NCBI GenBank assembly: GCA_966095765.1
Contig: CBHTSZ010000005.1
Coordinates: 16,306 to 80,305 of the forward strand
Origin: CBHTSZ01 sp966095765
GTDB taxonomy: Bacteria > Patescibacteriota > Saccharimonadia > Saccharimonadales > Saccharimonadaceae
Length of the DNA stretch: 64,000 bases
Direction: 5' to 3'
A program made the position numbers and the translations under genes. The notes under the pieces were generated by a model. The model made no database searches. It saw only the letters and a program-made list of their open reading frames with translations, and was not told where the DNA came from. Shown here piece by piece: positions 22,897-32,513 of the stretch (the stretch's first letter is position 1; each line of letters opens with the position of its first letter).

Positions 22897-24845
22897 CAGA
22901 TATCCCCCTTCTGAGCAGCATGTATCATCTCTTTCGTGACGAGATACTCAGGCTCTTCATCCGCGGCGCGAACCAGGATACCCGCAACGACTCCGACAAG
23001 ACCAGCGACAACCAACCACCAGATATGCCAGATCAGTGCAAACGCCGCGAGAAATGCTGCAAAGGCGATGATCAGGCCAAACGGAGAATTCTTTGGCAAG
23101 TAGAACGGCTCAAACTTGCTATCAGGTTTTTTCTTGCTTTGTTTCATATGCCAGAACGCGTCACGGCTTGCCACTTGCGGCTGCACTGCAAAGTTATAGT
23201 ACGGAGCCGGCGACGGTACCGACCATTCGAGCGTGCGGCCGTCCCAAGGGTCGCCAGTCGTATCGCGGCGCTCGTTCCGCTTCAGAATACTCACAAATAG
23301 CTGCAGTGCCTGGAAACCAACCCCGAGCAATATGATCATCAGACCGATGCCAGCAACGATAAACAGCCCTTGCCAACCGAGGCTCGCATCATAGGAATCG
23401 AGACGGCGAGTCGCACCCATGATACCGAGGATGTAGAGCGGCCCGAATGCCCCTACAAATCCGATGATCCAGCACCACGCGGCAGCTTTTCCGAGACCTT
23501 CATGAAGCGTGAAGCCAAAGATCTTCGGGAACCAGTACGTCAGCCCAGCCAAGAAGCCGAACACCACGCCGCCGATAATCATGTTGTGGAAGTGTGCAAC
23601 GAGGAAGAGGCTGTTATGCATCTGGAAGTCGATAGCCGGGATCGCATGGAGAACGCCCGTCATACCACCGATCGTAAACGTCACGACAAAACCGATAAAC
23701 CAGTACATCGGACTCGTGAAACGAACGCGTCCACGATACATCGTAAACAGCCAGTTGAAGACTTTAACACCGGTAGGGATCGCGATAATCATCGTCGTGA
23801 TACCGAAGAACGCGTTGACATCGGCTCCCGCTCCCATCGTAAAGAAGTGATGGAGCCATACGACGTAGCTAAAGAACGCGATGGCCATGATTGCCGCCAC
23901 CATCGACTTGTATCCGAACAATGCTTTACGCGAGTACGTTGCGACAATCTCCGAAAAGACACCGAATGCCGGAAGGATAAGGATATAGACTTCCGGATGC
24001 CCCCACGCCCATATCAGGTTGATGTACATCATCGGATTTCCACCCATATCGCTCGTAAAGAAATGCATACCCAGCAGTCGGTCGAGTGAGAGCATAGCAA
24101 GCGTTGCGGTCAAGATCGGGAATGCAAAGATGACGAGCAGCATCGCCCCAAAAACGCTCCATGCGAATATCGGCATCTTCATGAGCGTCATGCCGGGTGC
24201 GCGCATCTTGAGGATCGTGACGATAAAATTCACACCTGAGAGCAAGCTACCAATACCGGCTATCTGCAGTGACCATATCCAGTAGTCCACTCCAACACCT
24301 GGACTGTATTCGATCCCTGATAGCGGCGGATAGGCGAGCCAGCCAGTAGCGGCAAATTCACCGATAACGAGACTGGCATTTATGAGCACCATGCCCATGA
24401 AAAAGAGCCAAAAACTCACCGAGTTCAAAAACGGAAACGCAACGTCTCGAGCGCCGAGCATGAGAGGTAGCACGAGGTTGATGAGCCCAAACATGAGACC
24501 CATTGCCACGAAAAAGATCATGATTGTCCCATGAGCCGTAAAGATCTGTTGGAAGTGATCGGAGCTCAAGATACCCTCGTTACCTCCAGTTGCGAGGGCC
24601 TGTTGGACACGCATCATTGCGGCATCACCAAGTCCTCGAAGCCCCATGATGATAGCAACAATGATATACATGATGCCGATCTTTTTCGGATCCAGACTGG
24701 TGAGCCATTCCTTGTAGAGCCACTTCCATCGCTTTAGGTAGGTGATAAGCAGCACAGTACCGATGCCGCCACCGACAACTGACAGTGCCCCGCCCCACAC
24801 GATTGGGTCGTGCGGAAGATCATCGAAGCCGAGTAGTCCAAACAT
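22896..24845 (-). CDS. cyoB: Cytochrome o ubiquinol oxidase subunit I
   Basis: The catalytic, proton-pumping subunit, 649 residues and about 14-15 membrane segments. Heme and copper ligands are visible: FTAHGTIMIFF (low-spin heme His), WAWGHPEVYILILP (Cu_B His and crosslinked Tyr), WLHHFFTMG (two Cu_B His) and HFHNMIIGG (heme ligands). The quinol-site residues equivalent to E. coli Arg71, Asp75, His98 and Gln101 are all present (LRGLGDAAMMR, DHFQQIFTAH). Close resemblance to proteobacterial CyoB suggests acquisition by transfer. TGATG couplings link it to cyoA and cyoC. Confidence 0.96.
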   Translation of the reverse strand: MFGLLGFDDLPHDPIVWGGALSVVGGGIGTVLLITYLKRWKWLYKEWLTSLDPKKIGIMYIIVAIIMGLRGLGDAAMMRVQQALATGGNEGILSSDHFQQIFTAHGTIMIFFVAMGLMFGLINLVLPLMLGARDVAFPFLNSVSFWLFFMGMVLINASLVIGEFAATGWLAYPPLSGIEYSPGVGVDYWIWSLQIAGIGSLLSGVNFIVTILKMRAPGMTLMKMPIFAWSVFGAMLLVIFAFPILTATLAMLSLDRLLGMHFFTSDMGGNPMMYINLIWAWGHPEVYILILPAFGVFSEIVATYSRKALFGYKSMVAAIMAIAFFSYVVWLHHFFTMGAGADVNAFFGITTMIIAIPTGVKVFNWLFTMYRGRVRFTSPMYWFIGFVVTFTIGGMTGVLHAIPAIDFQMHNSLFLVAHFHNMIIGGVVFGFLAGLTYWFPKIFGFTLHEGLGKAAAWCWIIGFVGAFGPLYILGIMGATRRLDSYDASLGWQGLFIVAGIGLMIILLGVGFQALQLFVSILKRNERRDTTGDPWDGRTLEWSVPSPAPYYNFAVQPQVASRDAFWHMKQSKKKPDSKFEPFYLPKNSPFGLIIAFAAFLAAFALIWHIWWLVVAGLVGVVAGILVRAADEEPEYLVTKEMIHAAQKGDI

Positions 24846-25753
24846 CAGTGATGCCCCTCGCTCATCGGAATATCTTGTTCACCACCCATCATATGATGAC
24901 CACTATACCGATCGACGATACTATCGTATAGATCGTTTGTTGCGAGGTGGTAGTATTTCACGCCGTCGTGCTTGCTCGGAAGACGAAGCTTCTCGTACTC
25001 CGCACTATCAAGCACAGCTCCTTTTTTATGAAGGGTGGCGAGCCACGCTGCGTAATCCTTGTCACTCCTCGCCTTTGCGGTAAAGGTCATCGACGCATGT
25101 CCCTCGCCGCTGAGATTAGCTGAGACGCCACGATAGTCACCTGCTTCATCCGCTTCGAGGTGAAGTTTGGTGCTCATGCCTGACATCGCATAGATCTGAC
25201 CGCCTAGCTGCGGTATCCAAAACGAGTTCATCGGTGCGTCGCTCGTAACCGTAAACTCAACGGGTGTATCTACCGGCATTGCCATCTCGCCAACCGACGC
25301 CACGCCAGCATCCGGATAGATAAAGAGCCACTTCCACTGAAGCGCAACGACCTGAACGCGTAACGGCGCCTTGGTCTGCTCAAGTGGTTTATATGGATCA
25401 AGGCTGTGTGATGTCTGCCAGGTAATGACGGAGAGGATAGAGATGATAGCAATCGGCACACCCCACCATATGAGCTCAAGCCACTTATTACCCGCCCAAT
25501 CAGGTAGATACTGGGCTTTTTTATTGCCCTCACGGTAACGCAGCGAGATAAATGCCACCAGCAAGAAAACCGGTATGACAACGATCAACATGATGCCCGT
25601 CGCGAAATACAGGAGATCGCGCTGCGCGTTTCCGATAATACCCTTTGTATCCACAACTGGCGTCGCAACGCCTTGAGCAGCTATGGCCATCATGGCGATG
25701 ACCACACAGAGACCAATTATCGGCAACCCTACCCCGAGTAACTTTTTCATCAT
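24845..25753 (-). CDS. cyoA: Cytochrome o ubiquinol oxidase subunit II
   Basis: An N-terminal hydrophobic signal segment is followed by two membrane helices (about residues 40-62 and 85-105) and a periplasmic cupredoxin domain (QWKWLFIYPDAGVASVGEMA, SFWIPQLGGQIYAMSGM). The Cys ligands of the Cu_A site are absent, as in quinol rather than cytochrome c oxidases. The start was set at MMKKLLGV (25753); the longer frame runs through the promoter. TGC-TACACT lies 12 bases upstream. First gene of cyoABCDE, divergent from ndh. Confidence 0.93.
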   Translation of the reverse strand: MMKKLLGVGLPIIGLCVVIAMMAIAAQGVATPVVDTKGIIGNAQRDLLYFATGIMLIVVIPVFLLVAFISLRYREGNKKAQYLPDWAGNKWLELIWWGVPIAIISILSVITWQTSHSLDPYKPLEQTKAPLRVQVVALQWKWLFIYPDAGVASVGEMAMPVDTPVEFTVTSDAPMNSFWIPQLGGQIYAMSGMSTKLHLEADEAGDYRGVSANLSGEGHASMTFTAKARSDKDYAAWLATLHKKGAVLDSAEYEKLRLPSKHDGVKYYHLATNDLYDSIVDRYSGHHMMGGEQDIPMSEGHH

Positions 25754-25834
25754 AGTTATGGTTTTAGTGTAGCAGGTACTCCCAATGTCTGTTAGCATAA
25801 ATAGTAAGCAAGGATAGAAAAAGAAAGTAAAAAT

Positions 25835-27004
25835 ATGAATGTTGTGATCGTTGGCGGTGGGTTTGGCGGCATCAAGGCTGCACTGGAGTTAGCAAAAGAT
25901 AAAAAGGTACGCGTCACGCTCGTGAGCGACAAAGACCACTTCCTCTTTTACCCAGCCCTTTACTCGACAGCAACCGGCCGCAGCCGCAAACAGTCCATCA
26001 TTCCGCTCAGCAAGCTCTTTGGCGGCTCAGGCGTCACGATCATTCAAGATACCGTCACGGGCATCGATACGGATAGGCGCTTTGTGATCGCAAAAAATCA
26101 TCAGATCCACTACGACCGTGTCGTCTTTGCACTCGGTGTCGTAACGTCGTACTTTGGGATTTCAGGTCTTGATACCTACAGCTACAGCATCAAGTCTGCA
26201 CATGAGATTGAGCGCTTCAAGAAGCACCTGCATGATGAGATCACGAGCAAACGCCACCTCGACAAGAACTACGTCATCGTTGGTGCTGGTCCTACCGGCG
26301 TTGAGCTCTCTGCGTCGCTTGCGGGTTATTTGGAGCGTATTGCGAACGCCCACCATATCAAGCATTCACGCATTCGACTCAGCCTCGTCGAAGCTGCACC
26401 TCGCGTGTTACCGCGTATGAGCGAACAAGTAAGCGCGCTTGTCGAAAACCGGCTCAAAGAGCTCGGCGTTACCGTCATGACAAACAAAAAGGTTGAGTCA
26501 GAAGACGACGACAGCATCATCATCAGCGGCAAAGACATCCCAAGCCAAACCGTCGTATGGACGTCCGGTGTCAGTAACCACCCGTTCTTCGCAGAACATA
26601 GTGATATCTTCCCGATCGCAAAAAATGGCCGTGTTGAAGTTGATAGTCACCTCAAGGTAACAAACCGTATCTACGTCATCGGCGACAATGCCAACACGCC
26701 CTATACTGGCCTCGCGCAAACCGCGATCTATGACGGCCACTACGTTGCAAAAGCCATCAAAGCCGAGGCTCGCAAGGCCGCCCTTCCTGCCTATAAGCCA
26801 AAGAAAAAGGCTGTCGTCATTCCAGTTGGCGAAAACTGGGCAATTCTTGAATACGGACCGATTCGTGTTACAGGCTTTTTGGCTGCCTGGATACGCAAGG
26901 CCGCTGACCTTATCGGATACCTCGACTTCTTCCCTGTCCTCAAAGCAGTAGACCTCTGGGAATCAGAAGGCCAGCGCGCCGAAGAATGCTCGGCCTGCGT
27001 CTAG
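25835..27004 (+). CDS. ndh: Type II NADH dehydrogenase (non-proton-pumping)
   Basis: A single-subunit FAD enzyme that passes electrons from NADH to quinone at the membrane surface. The FAD-binding GGGFGGIKAALELA is at the N-terminus, the second Rossmann motif VIVGAGPTGVELSASLAGYL (NADH) is near residue 150, and the FAD-contact YVIGDNANTP and GLAQTAIYDG are near residues 285-305. The amphipathic C-terminus should anchor it. It is divergent from cyoA, and the two units share an 81-base promoter region. With the cyo oxidase it makes a complete NADH to O2 chain. Confidence 0.93.
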   Translation: MNVVIVGGGFGGIKAALELAKDKKVRVTLVSDKDHFLFYPALYSTATGRSRKQSIIPLSKLFGGSGVTIIQDTVTGIDTDRRFVIAKNHQIHYDRVVFALGVVTSYFGISGLDTYSYSIKSAHEIERFKKHLHDEITSKRHLDKNYVIVGAGPTGVELSASLAGYLERIANAHHIKHSRIRLSLVEAAPRVLPRMSEQVSALVENRLKELGVTVMTNKKVESEDDDSIIISGKDIPSQTVVWTSGVSNHPFFAEHSDIFPIAKNGRVEVDSHLKVTNRIYVIGDNANTPYTGLAQTAIYDGHYVAKAIKAEARKAALPAYKPKKKAVVIPVGENWAILEYGPIRVTGFLAAWIRKAADLIGYLDFFPVLKAVDLWESEGQRAEECSACV

Positions 27005-27016
27005 CGTCACAAACAC

Positions 27017-27045
27017 TTGTCATCGATCTTCCGCACGGATATACT
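27017..27045 (+). promoter_or_regulatory. Promoter of the alpha-glucan operon
   Basis: TTGTCA (27017-27022) and TATACT (27040-27045) are separated by 17 bases. The predicted transcript starts near 27052. Confidence 0.7.
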
Positions 27046-27061
27046 GAGCATAAGCATAAAC

Positions 27062-27106
27062 ATGGGGGTGGGACTACGGCGCAAGCCTAGGATGTGTAGA
27101 GAATGA
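27062..27106 (+). CDS. Possible 14-residue leader ORF coupled to the GT4 gene
   Basis: ATG at 27062 opens MGVGLRRKPRMCRE, whose TGA overlaps the ATG of the next gene (ATGA at 27103-27106). It begins about 10 bases after the predicted transcription start. Its translation could set the initiation rate of the glycosyltransferase. No direct proof of translation. Confidence 0.35.
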   Translation: MGVGLRRKPRMCRE

Positions 27107-28284
27107 AAATACTGATGCTTGGGTGGGAGCTTCCTCCTTATAACAGTGGCGGTCTTGGCGTTGCATGCTACCAACTCGCAAAAGCCCTTGCTGGCCATGG
27201 CGCGGATATTCAGTTCGTCCTGCCTTCTACCGCAAAGCATGACAATCCTGAATTCATGACGGTACACACTCCACAATCATCAGCGATCAACTCATCATCG
27301 TTATCAGTATCTGCACTTAACCCCTACACGGGTGACATCGAAGTCGTACGCGCACTACAGGATGAATACGAGGACTTCGTTGAACAACTCATCGAAGTTG
27401 AGCAGCCAGACGTGATCCACGCGCATGACTGGCTTACGCTTGGTGCAGGCATGCGGGCAAAGCAAGTTTCAGGAGCTCCGCTCGTCGCCCACGTCCATGC
27501 TACCGAGTTTGATCGTGCCGGCGGCGAACGAGGCAACCCTCTTATCCACGAGATCGAGCAACACGGCCTGCTCATGGCTGACCATATCGTTGCCGTCAGC
27601 AACGCGACAAAACAACTGATCATTGAGCGATACGACATCCCAGCCGATAAGATCGAAGTGATTCACAACAGCGCCGAGCTACTACTCCAACACTCGACCG
27701 ACGTTGCACAGTACCGCTACATCGAGCGGCTCAAACTCGAGGGGTATACGATCGTTGCAACGATTGGTCGGCTGACGCTTCAGAAAGGTCTCAGTCATTT
27801 TTTGCGTGCAGCTGCACTCGCACACTCGCGCTTCGGCAGGTTTCTGTTCGTTATCGCTGGCGACGGCGAACAACGCGACGAACTCATTATGCAAAGTGCC
27901 GATCTCGGTATATCCGATGCCGTACTGTTTACTGGATTTGTTCGCGGTAAAGCCCTGCGGGATATCTACAACCTCGCCGATGTATTCGTCATGAGTTCTG
28001 TCAGCGAGCCGTTCGGCCTCACTGCCCTCGAAGCTGCTCAACACCGAACCGCGCTCAGTATCACAAATCAGTCTGGTGTTCGTGAAGTACTGCACGGTGC
28101 ACTCAACTACGACTATTGGGACGAGCAAAAGCTTGCCGATCAACTCATCGCGCTCGCTCTGTCGGAAACGCTTCGCGACGAACTCGCGCATAACGCTGCT
28201 CGAGAAGTCTTCCAGATGTCTTGGCAAAAAGTTGCAGCACGGTTCGTTGACCGATACCATGCACTCGGAGGCGTCTCCGTATGA
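27103..28284 (+). CDS. GT4-family glycosyltransferase (glycogen synthase-like)
   Basis: The N-terminal Rossmann half has LGWELPPYNSGGLGVACYQL and VIHAHDWLTLGAG, typical of GT4/GT5 alpha-glucan synthases. The C-terminal half has VATIGRLTLQKGLSHFL and the nucleotide-sugar-binding SVSEPFGLTALEAA (EX7E-type). It probably extends an alpha-glucan from a nucleotide sugar. It is the first gene of a tightly overlapping four-gene operon with GH57 and GH15 enzymes. Donor and acceptor are inferred from neighbours. Confidence 0.85.
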   Translation: MKILMLGWELPPYNSGGLGVACYQLAKALAGHGADIQFVLPSTAKHDNPEFMTVHTPQSSAINSSSLSVSALNPYTGDIEVVRALQDEYEDFVEQLIEVEQPDVIHAHDWLTLGAGMRAKQVSGAPLVAHVHATEFDRAGGERGNPLIHEIEQHGLLMADHIVAVSNATKQLIIERYDIPADKIEVIHNSAELLLQHSTDVAQYRYIERLKLEGYTIVATIGRLTLQKGLSHFLRAAALAHSRFGRFLFVIAGDGEQRDELIMQSADLGISDAVLFTGFVRGKALRDIYNLADVFVMSSVSEPFGLTALEAAQHRTALSITNQSGVREVLHGALNYDYWDEQKLADQLIALALSETLRDELAHNAAREVFQMSWQKVAARFVDRYHALGGVSV

Positions 28285-29498
28285 GCAAACGACAGATCAT
28301 GCTCTACCTTCACGTGCACCAACCGTCTCGAGTGAGTCCATATAGTGCCTTTGATATCGGCATGCGACACGACTACTTCAAAGATACCGATGAGGTTAGC
28401 AATGAGGCGGTATTCCGTAAAGTTGCTGAAAAATCATACTTGCCGACGAACTGCATGCTACTCGAACTCCTCAAAAACCAGCCCAAGTTTGCCGTATCGC
28501 TCAGTATCACGGGCACCTTCCTCGAACAGTGCGAAGCGTGGGGCCAAGACGTGCTCCGAAGTTTCCAGGAATTGGTTGCGACCGGTCGAGTCGAGATCGT
28601 TGCCGAGACCTACCACCACAGCCTTGCCTTTTTCTACAGTCGTTTTGAGTTCGAGAAACAAGTCCTCATGCACCGCGAAAAAGTCCAGGAACTCTTTGGA
28701 GTAACACCACGAGTATTCAGAAACACCGAGCTGGCCTATAACAACCAGCTAGCCGAATGGGCAGACGAAGCAGGCTACCGCGGGGTCATTGCGGAAGGTT
28801 GGGATGAAATACTCGGCTGGCGCAGTCCGAACTACGTTTACACTGCCCCGGGCGTCAAGCAACTCAAACTCCTTCTCAAAAACTATCGTCTCAGCGACGA
28901 TATCGCGTTTCGTTTCTCTAACCAACAGTGGGCCGAGTGGCCCCTCACGAGCGAGAAGTACATCTCTTGGTTAGATGCGATAAATGATGACGAAAAGCTT
29001 ATCAACCTCTGCATGGACTACGAAACCTTTGGCGAGCACCAATGGGAAGCGCACGGCATCTTTGACTTTATGAATGCCTGGGTTCCGAAATGGCTCGAAG
29101 CCGACGATCACCGTTTCGTGACCGCCACCGAAGCCGTTTCAAACCATGAACCAGCCGATGTCGTTTCTGTCGAACGGACGGTAACATGGGCTGACACCGA
29201 ACGCGATCTCAGCGCTTGGCTCGGCAACAGCATGCAGCAGGAAGCCCTGAGACACCTCTATGATCTCGAAGAAGATATCCTCCGATCTCATGATCAGCAG
29301 CTGATCGCCGACTGGCGGCTACTACAGACCTCTGACCACGTGTACTACATGTGCACCAAATGGTTTACCGATGGGGATGTGCACGCCTACTTCAGCCCGT
29401 ACAATTCTCCATACGATGCATTCATCTACTTTATGAATGCCGTACGAGACCTGCGCTGGCGATTGATGCAGGTTGCCGCCAAGGAGGAAGTCCGATAA
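28281..29498 (+). CDS. GH57 alpha-amylase/glucanotransferase-type glycoside hydrolase
   Basis: The GH57 conserved regions are visible: YLHVHQPSR at the start, VFRNTELAYNN with the nucleophile Glu, and CMDYETFGEHQW with the acid Asp. Family members hydrolyse or rearrange alpha-1,4-glucans inside the cell. No signal peptide. It overlaps the GT4 gene by four bases (ATGA) and the GH15 gene by one base, so expression is coupled. Exact activity cannot be read from sequence. Confidence 0.88.
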   Translation: MSKRQIMLYLHVHQPSRVSPYSAFDIGMRHDYFKDTDEVSNEAVFRKVAEKSYLPTNCMLLELLKNQPKFAVSLSITGTFLEQCEAWGQDVLRSFQELVATGRVEIVAETYHHSLAFFYSRFEFEKQVLMHREKVQELFGVTPRVFRNTELAYNNQLAEWADEAGYRGVIAEGWDEILGWRSPNYVYTAPGVKQLKLLLKNYRLSDDIAFRFSNQQWAEWPLTSEKYISWLDAINDDEKLINLCMDYETFGEHQWEAHGIFDFMNAWVPKWLEADDHRFVTATEAVSNHEPADVVSVERTVTWADTERDLSAWLGNSMQQEALRHLYDLEEDILRSHDQQLIADWRLLQTSDHVYYMCTKWFTDGDVHAYFSPYNSPYDAFIYFMNAVRDLRWRLMQVAAKEEVR

Positions 29499-31432
29499 TG
29501 TCGCGTCCAGTCGTCCTCAGCAACGGCCAGATGCACGTTGGGCTGAACATCTACGGCCTCGTACATGATTTTTACTTCCCACACGTTGGCCTCGAAAACC
29601 ACGCCGCCGGCAAACACCTCCGTCATTTGGTTGGCGTCTATGTAGACGGAAAGTTTCACTGGCTCGATGATGGTACATGGGATATCAAACCCGACTACTA
29701 CGGTGACGTGCTCATCTCTCGTATCATCGCAACCAACGATGATCTCCAGGTGCGCCTCGAGTTTGATGATTGCGTGGATAGCGAGTTTACGGCTTTCTTG
29801 CGCAATATCCATGTCATCAACATGGCAAATGAAGAGCGAGAGATCCGACTCTTTATGCATCAGGTATTCGTTATCAGTGACAGCAATGCCAGCGATACCG
29901 TGCAGTACATACCTGAAGAACGGTCAGTGCTTCACTACAAAGGCCACAGGGCATTCCTGGTCAAAGGGGCTCATGCCGATGGGGCACCATTTGATACCTA
30001 CAGTGTCGGCCTCTTTGGTGTCGAGGGTCACGAAGGTACGTTCCGCGATGCCGAAGATGGTGAGCTCATGGAAAATAACGTCGAACACGGCCGCGTCGAC
30101 TCGGTCATCGGCTTCCATATGCAGATTCGTGCACACAGCTCAAAACGCGTGTACTACTGGATTGCAGCCGGTCGGTCAGAGCGCGAAGCCAAAAAGATAA
30201 GCGGCAGTATCGAAAAAGACGGCCTCTTGCACCATATCCTCAAAACTGCTAACTGGTGGGCAAAATGGGCAGAACCTACCAAAAAGCTCTCGAGTAAACT
30301 CCCGGAAAAGTTCCGTACGAGCTTTGTGCGATCGGCACTAGTGATCAAGTCACAGGTCGACAAGCACGGCGCTGTGATCGCAAGCACCGACACGACGATG
30401 CTCAACTACGAGCGCGATGCCTACGCCTACTGCTGGCCACGCGATGCGGCATATGTCTTGTGGCCGCTGATGCGTATCGGCTACACCGATGAACTGCTCA
30501 AGTTCTTTGCATTCGCCAGACGCTCACTCAACGATGATGGTTATCTCAGCCACAAGTACCAGGCAGATGGTGCGCGAGGATCCTCATGGCACCCTCGCGT
30601 CTCAGCGGGCGGGCTCGTTACACCGCCGATTCAGACCGATGAAACCGCGTTAGTGCTTTTCCTGTTTGGCCAGTACTACCGCCTCCACACCGAACCTGAA
30701 CTGCTCGCAAGTTTCTACGTCATGCTCGTCAAGCCGATGGCAAACTTCCTCAGTGGCTACGTAGACAATAACGGCCTGCCTCTACCATCCTATGACCTCT
30801 GGGAGGAGAAACACCTTTCGACGACGTACACTGCCTCTGTCACCTACGCAGCACTTGTCGAAGCAGCCTATCTCGCTGAACAGATCAGTGACGACGAGAG
30901 CTCGATACGCTGGCGCGAAGCGGCTGATGCGATGCTGGCAAACCGTGACACTTACTGGGACGAAGAGAAACAGTATTTCGTAAAAGGATTTGTGAGCTCC
31001 AAAGACAAAGAGACCTTTGACCGTACTATCGACAGCTCAAGCTTGTTTGGAATCTTTATGTTTGGCTACTACGACATCAACGATACCAAAGTAAGCGCAG
31101 CATACGAGACCCTCAAGCGAACACTTATGACCGATGAGGCTAAGGTTATTCGCTATGAAAATGACGCGTATAGGCGTAACGACGGCGATCCAAGCAACCC
31201 TTGGCCTGTCACCTCCCTATGGGCGGCACAGTATGCACTCGAAAAGGGCGACAAGGCGCAAGCCGACCGGGCACTGGATTGGGTTCTTGGCGCGATGTAT
31301 CCGTCTGGTGTTATCGCAGAACAGTACGGCGCAAACGATAGGCCGCTTTCCGTGGCACCGCTCGCATGGTCGCAAGCCGAGTACATGAATGTTCTGCTCG
31401 ACATGATCACAGCACCAGGAGACGCGTCGTGA
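29498..31432 (+). CDS. GH15 glucoamylase-type enzyme
   Basis: An N-terminal beta-sandwich (residues about 1-240) is followed by an (alpha/alpha)6 barrel. Barrel motifs are YAYCWPRDAAYVLWPLM, PSYDLWEEKHLSTTYTAS with the catalytic acid Glu, and PSGVIAEQYGANDRPL with the base Glu. The family releases glucose from alpha-glucan ends or cleaves trehalose-like sugars. The start at 29498 (TAATG with the GH57 stop, AAGGAGG upstream) replaces a frame 49 codons longer. No signal peptide, so it should act on an internal store. Confidence 0.88.
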   Translation: MSRPVVLSNGQMHVGLNIYGLVHDFYFPHVGLENHAAGKHLRHLVGVYVDGKFHWLDDGTWDIKPDYYGDVLISRIIATNDDLQVRLEFDDCVDSEFTAFLRNIHVINMANEEREIRLFMHQVFVISDSNASDTVQYIPEERSVLHYKGHRAFLVKGAHADGAPFDTYSVGLFGVEGHEGTFRDAEDGELMENNVEHGRVDSVIGFHMQIRAHSSKRVYYWIAAGRSEREAKKISGSIEKDGLLHHILKTANWWAKWAEPTKKLSSKLPEKFRTSFVRSALVIKSQVDKHGAVIASTDTTMLNYERDAYAYCWPRDAAYVLWPLMRIGYTDELLKFFAFARRSLNDDGYLSHKYQADGARGSSWHPRVSAGGLVTPPIQTDETALVLFLFGQYYRLHTEPELLASFYVMLVKPMANFLSGYVDNNGLPLPSYDLWEEKHLSTTYTASVTYAALVEAAYLAEQISDDESSIRWREAADAMLANRDTYWDEEKQYFVKGFVSSKDKETFDRTIDSSSLFGIFMFGYYDINDTKVSAAYETLKRTLMTDEAKVIRYENDAYRRNDGDPSNPWPVTSLWAAQYALEKGDKAQADRALDWVLGAMYPSGVIAEQYGANDRPLSVAPLAWSQAEYMNVLLDMITAPGDAS

Positions 31433-32142
31433 ATTTAGGAGACTCGCTGGGAAAGCTATTCAGTACCGAAGCAACTGTGTTCCGCAAGTTTGCCGAGCAC
31501 TACGATATGGTCTACTTTGGCCGGCTCCACCAAGAAGACGATGACCAACGCATCGTACGTGGCGTGACGGTTTCAGGTGTTCATACGGACAATCATTACT
31601 GCGTCGGTACGATTCATGGCTATGATGTCGTACTCCTTCGTAGAACGGACCGCATCAGCCAGCCGAACTCTACCCGTACAGAAAAATACAGCTGGGTACT
31701 CATGCAGTTTGATCTACGTAGCAAATATGATCACCCCCACGTCTTCATCGACGGCGGTCATCACAACGAGCTCTTTTATCAGACCTTGTTTGTTAAGTTT
31801 GCTCGCCTCATGAAAGTAGACAAGGCCCAGTTCGGAGAAGACGGCAGCTCTTTTACCGAGCGTTTCACCTCGTATACACCACCCGATGCGCTCGATGAGT
31901 TGCCGCTGATTGTAGCCGGTGATGTCGGCAAGACTATGGCGGCACATTTTGCACACCTCGATTTTGAGTGGTTCCAGGATAGACTCATCGTTTACAGCAC
32001 TGGTCGCATGCCGACAAAACACTTGCTCGAGCATATGTTACGCGCTGGCCTCTGGCTTGCTGATGTTCTCGATAAATACGGACAACAAAAAATATCCGCT
32101 CACCACGGAGCGGATACTCATTCGGACTGGCGACAAGCCTAG
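31429..32142 (+). CDS. Unknown last gene of the alpha-glucan operon
   Basis: GTG at 31429 overlaps the GH15 stop (GTGA), so translation is coupled; the longer frame from 31366 lies inside GH15. The 237-residue soluble protein starts MNLGDSLGKLFSTEATVFRK and has mixed alpha/beta character with no recognised motif. It meets rpmG tail to tail with a four-base overlap. A role in alpha-glucan metabolism is suggested only by operon membership. Confidence 0.7.
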   Translation: MNLGDSLGKLFSTEATVFRKFAEHYDMVYFGRLHQEDDDQRIVRGVTVSGVHTDNHYCVGTIHGYDVVLLRRTDRISQPNSTRTEKYSWVLMQFDLRSKYDHPHVFIDGGHHNELFYQTLFVKFARLMKVDKAQFGEDGSSFTERFTSYTPPDALDELPLIVAGDVGKTMAAHFAHLDFEWFQDRLIVYSTGRMPTKHLLEHMLRAGLWLADVLDKYGQQKISAHHGADTHSDWRQA

Positions 32143-32348
32143 CTCTTACGAGCTTTGACTTCGTTTCGACCAAGGTTCTTCTTGGTTTCAACGTAGAGCT
32201 CGTGCTTGCGAGTCAGCGGGTCGTATTTTTTGAGGCTGAGCTTTTCAGTCGTGTTCTGAGTGTTCTTGATCGTGTAGTACGTACGGTGACCAGAAGCCTC
32301 ACTAACGAGACCGACGAGCTTGCGCTTTGATTTGCTGTTCTTTGCCAT
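32139..32348 (-). CDS. rpmG: 50S ribosomal protein L33
   Basis: A 69-residue L33: GLVSEASGHRTYYTIKNTQN and KLSLKKYDPLTRKHELYVET are diagnostic. It lacks the four zinc-binding cysteines of the C+ form. It has about 14 more residues than the E. coli protein. TGT-TATAAT (32359-32367) lies ten bases before the ATG, with GAAGG in between. Confidence 0.93.
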   Translation of the reverse strand: MAKNSKSKRKLVGLVSEASGHRTYYTIKNTQNTTEKLSLKKYDPLTRKHELYVETKKNLGRNEVKARKS

Positions 32349-32389
32349 ATTACCTTCTATTATAACATCAATTTTTTATGATATCAACG

Positions 32390-32464
<75 letters not shown>

Positions 32465-32513
32465 ATTTAACCTCGACAATTTTAACAGAGATAAGGCAAA
32501 AAGGAAACCCTTG

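Noticed and set aside
23370..24089. 239-codon frame on the plus strand inside cyoB
   Set aside because: Antisense shadow of the conserved cyoB; charged, unstructured composition typical of reverse frames.
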